From: Spartobacteria bacterium
GTDB lineage: Bacteria > Verrucomicrobiota > Verrucomicrobiia > Chthoniobacterales > UBA10450
Direction: 5' to 3'
DNA length: 10,257 nt
Assembly: GCA_021324035.1 (NCBI GenBank)
Contig: JAJPJU010000354.1
Span: 1-10,257, forward strand
Below the pieces are notes generated by a model. It was given only the letters and a program-made list of their open reading frames with translations. It had not been told where the DNA came from and did no database searches. Both the position numbers and the translations under genes were made by a program. Position 1 is the stretch's first letter, and the number at the start of each line of letters is the position of its first letter. Positions 6,672 to 10,257 of this stretch are shown here, one piece after another.

Positions 6672-7532
6672 ATGCATTCCAAAGACAAAGATCGACACCG
6701 TTGGCGCAAATTTAAAAGCGGGCTGGTCTCTTTCGGAACACTCGCAGCCGCTGTTTTGGTGATCGCGCCACTCGGCTTGGTTTTCTTTCATTTGCTGGTA
6801 AATGGCGCCGGCGCCGTGAATTGGGATTTCTTTACTCAACTTCCGAAGCCGGTTGGCGCGCCGGGCGGCGGAATGGTCAACGCAATTGTCGGATCGCTGG
6901 AACTACTGGCGCTTGGGTCCGCAGTCGGAATTCCAATTGGTGTCCTCGGCGGCGTTTATCTCGCAGAGTACGGATCGGCTCGCGGCAACGCCATGTTGCG
7001 TTTCATCGCTGATGTTCTGAATGGCGTGCCCTCGATCACCTGGGGGGTGGTTGTTTATGGATTGGTTGTCCTTCGCTTTAAGGGTTTTTCCGCGTATGCC
7101 GGTGGACTTGCCCTCGGATTAATCATGATTCCACTCATCCTCCGCACCACCGAAGAGGTCATTCTCCTTGTGCCGAACGGCTATCGGGAAGCGTCCCTCG
7201 CGCTGGGAATCGCTCGTTGGAAAACAATCGTCAACGTCGTGATGAAGACTGCATCGAAGGGAATTATCACCGGCATTTTGCTTGCCCTCGCTCGAATCGG
7301 CGGAGAAACGGCGCCTCTGTTGTTCACCGCATTCGGCAATCGTTTCTGGAACCACGACCTCAGTCAGCCAATCGCAGCGCTTCCATTGCAAATCTTCACT
7401 TATGCGATCTCGCCCTACGACGATTGGCACCGGCAGGCGTGGGCAGGCGCGCTCGTGCTCGTCATGGGAATTTTTTGCATTAACGTCCTGGTGAGGATTC
7501 TCACTCGCGACCGCGCTGGAACCTCTACGTAA
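6672..7532 (+). CDS. pstA: PstA, phosphate ABC transporter permease
   Basis: This 286-aa protein is the second channel subunit of the phosphate importer. A basic N-terminus (1-15) is followed by a membrane segment at about 18-43 and then about five more. Family marks are GGMVNAIVGSLELLALG (66-82), GVYLAEYG (94-101), NGVPSITWG (117-125), the EAA loop GYREASLALGIARWKTI (170-186) and ARIGGETAPLLFTAFGN (207-223). Only two bases separate the pstC stop from this ATG, so translation of the two permeases is probably coupled, which suits subunits needed in equal amounts. Length is close to E. coli PstA (296 aa). Confidence 0.96.
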   Translation: MHSKDKDRHRWRKFKSGLVSFGTLAAAVLVIAPLGLVFFHLLVNGAGAVNWDFFTQLPKPVGAPGGGMVNAIVGSLELLALGSAVGIPIGVLGGVYLAEYGSARGNAMLRFIADVLNGVPSITWGVVVYGLVVLRFKGFSAYAGGLALGLIMIPLILRTTEEVILLVPNGYREASLALGIARWKTIVNVVMKTASKGIITGILLALARIGGETAPLLFTAFGNRFWNHDLSQPIAALPLQIFTYAISPYDDWHRQAWAGALVLVMGIFCINVLVRILTRDRAGTST

Positions 7533-7540
7533 GAATTCTC

Positions 7541-8386
7541 ATGATTAACCTGATTATGGCTGCTCCGGATCCAATCGTCCTCGAAACAGATGACCGAACA
7601 CCGGAGTCGGCCCTGGACTCGGACGAAGTCCGCCTCACCTTCGAAGTCCACAACTTGTCGATTTGGTACGGAGACAAGCGCGCAATCGACAGCGTGACAC
7701 TCAACGTTCCATCAAATGCAGTCACGTCTATCATCGGCCCGAGCGGCTGCGGAAAATCCACATTCCTTCGCTCGCTTAACCGCATGCATGAACTCGTTCC
7801 CGGCACCCGCGTCGACGGAAGTGTGTTGCTGCTGGGCGAAAATCTGTACGCGCCCGACGTCGATCCGGCGATTGTGCGGCGTCGAGTTGGAATGGTTTTT
7901 CAAAAATCGAATCCGTTTCCGACAATGACAATCGGAGAAAACGTAACCATTGGCCTGAAGCTAAATGGTGTCCGCGATCGAAAGTTTCTGAATGAGCGAC
8001 TGGAGAAATCGCTCCGAATGGCTGCGCTTTGGGATGAAGTTAAGGACGATTTGCACAAAGCCGGCACGAGCCTGTCCGGCGGGCAACAGCAGCGGCTCTG
8101 TATCGCCCGCGCGCTGGCGGTAGAGCCGGAAGTGATTTTGATGGATGAGCCTTGCTCGGCCCTGGACCCGATTGCGACCGCCAAGATCGAAGAGCTGATT
8201 CACGAGTTAAAAAAGAATTACACGATCGTGATTGTGACCCACAACATGCAACAGGCCGGGCGGGTTTCGGATTACACCGCGTTTTTTTATCTCGGGCGAC
8301 TGATTGAATTCGGACCGACCTCGAAGATCTTCTCCAACCCGAGCGATAAACAGACCGAAGATTACATCACTGGGCGATTTGGATAA
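7541..8386 (+). CDS. pstB: PstB, phosphate ABC transporter ATPase
   Basis: This 281-aa cytoplasmic ATPase drives phosphate import through PstCA. Motifs are complete: Walker A GPSGCGKST (66-74), Q-loop at Q121 (MVFQKSNPFP), signature LSGGQQQRLCIARA (178-191), Walker B VILMDEPCSALDP (198-210), H-loop H234 (IVTHNMQQAGR) and the PstB-specific ending KQTEDYITGRFG. The N-terminus is about 24 residues longer than E. coli PstB (257 aa), with an acidic low-complexity stretch (about 8-30) before the fold begins. A second in-frame ATG at 7556 (residue 6) shortens it little. The gene starts 8 bp after pstA and ends with tandem stop codons (8384-8389). Confidence 0.97.
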   Translation: MINLIMAAPDPIVLETDDRTPESALDSDEVRLTFEVHNLSIWYGDKRAIDSVTLNVPSNAVTSIIGPSGCGKSTFLRSLNRMHELVPGTRVDGSVLLLGENLYAPDVDPAIVRRRVGMVFQKSNPFPTMTIGENVTIGLKLNGVRDRKFLNERLEKSLRMAALWDEVKDDLHKAGTSLSGGQQQRLCIARALAVEPEVILMDEPCSALDPIATAKIEELIHELKKNYTIVIVTHNMQQAGRVSDYTAFFYLGRLIEFGPTSKIFSNPSDKQTEDYITGRFG

Positions 8387-8404
8387 TAAACGACGAAAGC
8401 TCGA

Positions 8405-9091
8405 ATGGTTACGCCAAAACATATCCTTGGAAATTTCGATGAAGCGCTAAGCTCATTGCGAAACAACGTCTTGATGATGGCGGGCCTGGCCGAGCGCACG
8501 CTCGATCGCGCCATCCGCGGGTTGTTGCAACGCGACGATAACCTTTGCGTCACCGCCATCGCGGACGACGAAGAGATCGATCAACTTGAAAAGCAGATCG
8601 ACAAGGATGGGGTGGACGTGTTGCTGCGATTTCAACCCGTGGCGTCCGATCTTCGGCGCGTGGTCGCGGCCATGAAACTGTCACCTAACGTCGAGCGCAT
8701 TGCCGACCAGGCGACCAACATCGCGCGACGCGCCCGGAAGTTGAATAAGCACGCTCCGCTGCCGGAGGTTGACTTAATCGTTCCGATTCAAGCCCACGCG
8801 ATGTCGATGTTTAAGGACAGTATTGATGCGTTTACTCGAGAGGATGTCGAGCTTGGCCGGGCAGTGGTCGCGCGGGACAAAGATCTCGATCTTATGAATA
8901 AGAAAGCGGGCCGGCTGTTGACCGATCGAATGGCGGAAGACCCCAAGCAGTTGCGCGGTTATTTGAACCTCATCTTTATTTCCCGCTGCCTGGAGCGGGT
9001 GGGCGATCATGCCACCAACATCGCCGAGGACGCGGTGTATGCCGCTGCGGCCGAGGACATTCGCCATCAAACTGCCACGGTCGCGACTTAG
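8405..9091 (+). CDS. phoU: PhoU, phosphate signalling regulator
   Basis: This 228-aa cytoplasmic protein links the Pst transporter to PhoR, silencing PhoR when phosphate is plentiful and limiting uptake. It has the expected two tandem three-helix repeats. Each carries the metal-binding E-x-x-x-D signature: NVERIADQATNIARRA (E97, D101) in the first and CLERVGDHATNIAED (E197, D201) in the second. Length is normal for the family (E. coli PhoU is 241 aa). It lies 18 bp after pstB, the usual place at the end of a pst operon. Nothing appears missing. Confidence 0.96.
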   Translation: MVTPKHILGNFDEALSSLRNNVLMMAGLAERTLDRAIRGLLQRDDNLCVTAIADDEEIDQLEKQIDKDGVDVLLRFQPVASDLRRVVAAMKLSPNVERIADQATNIARRARKLNKHAPLPEVDLIVPIQAHAMSMFKDSIDAFTREDVELGRAVVARDKDLDLMNKKAGRLLTDRMAEDPKQLRGYLNLIFISRCLERVGDHATNIAEDAVYAAAAEDIRHQTATVAT

Positions 9092-9139
9092 GGATCTCAT
9101 CCCGCTTGTCATGCCGGGCTGATTGCCCATCTTTGAAAG
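9092..9139 (+). promoter_or_regulatory. phoU-ppk1 intergenic gap with inverted repeats
   Basis: This 48-bp gap holds CCCG (9101-9104) and CGGG (9115-9118) as a weak inverted pair, and the left arms of a nested palindrome that extends into ppk1. No T-run follows either structure, so a terminator is unlikely. A TGTCATG (9107-9113) resembles one Pho-box half-site, but the sequence 11 bp later does not match it. No -35/-10 pair is clear. ppk1 may be read through from the operon. Confidence 0.3.
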
Positions 9140-9157
9140 ATGCCGCAGGCGCAATCA
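9120..9157. repeat. Nested inverted repeat covering the ppk1 start codon
   Basis: The inner palindrome CATCTTT-G-AAAGATG (9128-9142) is perfect over 7-bp arms, and its last three bases are the ppk1 ATG. It sits within outer 7-bp arms TGATTGC (9120-9126) and GCAATCA (9151-9157), also perfect. The right side has 8 extra bases (9143-9150) that could fold as a minute CC-GCA-GG hairpin, giving a three-way-junction outline. In mRNA this would bury the start codon and its upstream region; in DNA the inner part could be a dimer-binding site. The role is unknown. Confidence 0.5.
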
Positions 9158-10257
9158 AGGGCCGAAATCGAAACAGGCGCGGCGATCGTTCCCATCAATG
9201 ACGGACAGGCCGCGCACGAGCGTTTCGGCGATCCGAAGAATTTCATCAACCGCGAGCTGAGCTGGCTCGAGTTCAACCGCCGCGTTCTTGAAGAAGCTCA
9301 GGATGCCACCCAACCGCTGATCGAGCGGGTCAAGTTTCTGTGGATTTTCAGTTCGAACCTCGACGAGTTCTTTGAAATCCGCGTCGCGGGAATTAAACAG
9401 CAGATCGAGAGCGAAACCAGCGACGTCGGCCCGGATGGCTTGAGCCCGACGGAAACGTTTAATCAAATTCAACGACTCGCCCACGAATTGGTCGCGACTC
9501 AATACGAACTGTTCAACAAGCTGTTGCCGGAGCTTGAAAAAAACCGCATTCGGCTTCGCAAGGTCTCAGAATTGGGAACGCGCCGGGCAGCCTGGGCGCG
9601 GAAATACTTCCAGGAGGAAGTTTTCCCAATGCTCACCCCGCTGGCTGTGGACGCGAGTCATCCGTTCCCGGATTTGCTGAACAAGAGCCATAACCTGCTG
9701 GTCCGGGCCAAAACAAAACGGCGCGGCGAGCCGCTCTTCGCCATCGTGCAGGTGCCGCGCGTTATTCCGCGGTTAATTTTGGCGCCGCGCACACAAGGCT
9801 CGGATGATCCGTGGGATTACATTTATCTCGCGTCGTTAATTAAGCAGCACATCGCGGAATTGTTCCCGGGCTTGATCCTGGATGGCGTCCACGCATTTCG
9901 CGTTACCCGCAATAGCGATCTCTACATCGACGACGAAGAAGCGGAAAATCTTTTGAGGACGATTGAGCAGGAGTTGCGGCGGTCCAGTAAAGGCGATGCT
10001 GTCCGTCTGGAAGTCGAAGCGGATTGCCCGAAAGATTTCATCGGGCTGCTTCTCGAGTTTTACGACCTGACCGAGGCGGATGTTTACAAATTGGATGGTC
10101 CGCTTTCGATGACCCATCTCAGCCCGCTTCTGGCCAACGACGCATTTGCAAATCTCAAGGATCGCCCTTTTCAACCGGGACGGGACCCGGCGCTGCCGCC
10201 ACACGCAAACATGTTTGACGTGATGCGGCGCCAGGACGTGTTGTTGCATCATCCTTA
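9140..10257 (+). CDS. ppk1: PPK1, polyphosphate kinase (3' end outside window)
   Basis: This enzyme reversibly polymerises the gamma-phosphate of ATP into polyphosphate. The window holds 372 full codons of a protein about 690-720 residues long. The N domain is clear: FINRELSWLEFNRRVLEEA (35-53), then FSSNLDEFFEIRVAGIK (70-86), where N73 aligns with the E. coli ATP-contacting Asn45. The head domain follows (about 135-345), and the edge falls in RRQDVLLHHP, equivalent to RDVLLYYPY of E. coli. The catalytic C1/C2 domains, with the phosphohistidine, are outside. The N-terminus is about 28 residues longer than in E. coli. The ATG at 9140 is forced upstream by an in-frame TGA at 9134-9136. It follows phoU by 48 bp, so stored phosphate and phosphate uptake are probably co-regulated. 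Confidence 0.96.
   Translation, partial: MPQAQSRAEIETGAAIVPINDGQAAHERFGDPKNFINRELSWLEFNRRVLEEAQDATQPLIERVKFLWIFSSNLDEFFEIRVAGIKQQIESETSDVGPDGLSPTETFNQIQRLAHELVATQYELFNKLLPELEKNRIRLRKVSELGTRRAAWARKYFQEEVFPMLTPLAVDASHPFPDLLNKSHNLLVRAKTKRRGEPLFAIVQVPRVIPRLILAPRTQGSDDPWDYIYLASLIKQHIAELFPGLILDGVHAFRVTRNSDLYIDDEEAENLLRTIEQELRRSSKGDAVRLEVEADCPKDFIGLLLEFYDLTEADVYKLDGPLSMTHLSPLLANDAFANLKDRPFQPGRDPALPPHANMFDVMRRQDVLLHHP

Noticed and set aside
1..10257. CRISPR array, tRNA or rRNA genes, insertion sequence or phage genes.
   Set aside because: No spaced direct repeats, clover-leaf candidates, transposase motifs or terminal inverted repeats were seen; the window is almost wholly filled by core genes.

Overview
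The window is a compact phosphate-response locus from a Gram-negative bacterium, with a truncated DNA-repair gene on the opposite strand at the left edge. The DNA is moderately GC-rich. Two traits suggest the Verrucomicrobiota or wider PVC group: a 7-bp tandem repeat inside uvrA of a kind I recall from verrucomicrobial genomes, and gene starts with almost no Shine-Dalgarno sequences. PstS has a Sec signal peptide without a lipobox cysteine, which fits a periplasm-containing cell. The taxonomic guess is inference and has not been tested by a search.

Layout: 1-2244 (minus) is the N-terminal four fifths of uvrA, whose 3' end lies outside the window. A 69-bp divergent gap follows. Everything to the right is on the plus strand and tightly packed: an 88-aa helical protein with a histidine-kinase-like H-box (2314-2580), phoB (2605-3300), phoR (3297-4580, overlapping phoB by 4 bp), pstS (4628-5650), pstC (5686-6669), pstA (6672-7532), pstB (7541-8386), phoU (8405-9091) and the 5' half of ppk1 (9140 to the right edge). 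No intergenic gap exceeds 70 bp and no convincing terminator is visible inside the run.

Together the plus-strand genes make a complete phosphate-sensing and uptake system. PstS binds phosphate in the periplasm, PstC and PstA form the channel, and PstB powers it. PhoU relays transporter status to the membrane kinase PhoR, which phosphorylates PhoB. PPK1 can store the imported phosphate as polyphosphate. A candidate Pho box (two half-sites at 11-bp spacing) lies over the phoR stop codon just upstream of pstS, where PhoB control would be expected.

The system itself is well known. The points worth a second look are: the heptad repeat carried in frame by uvrA; the orphan H-box protein in front of phoB; the candidate Pho box before pstS; and a nested palindrome that includes the ppk1 start codon.
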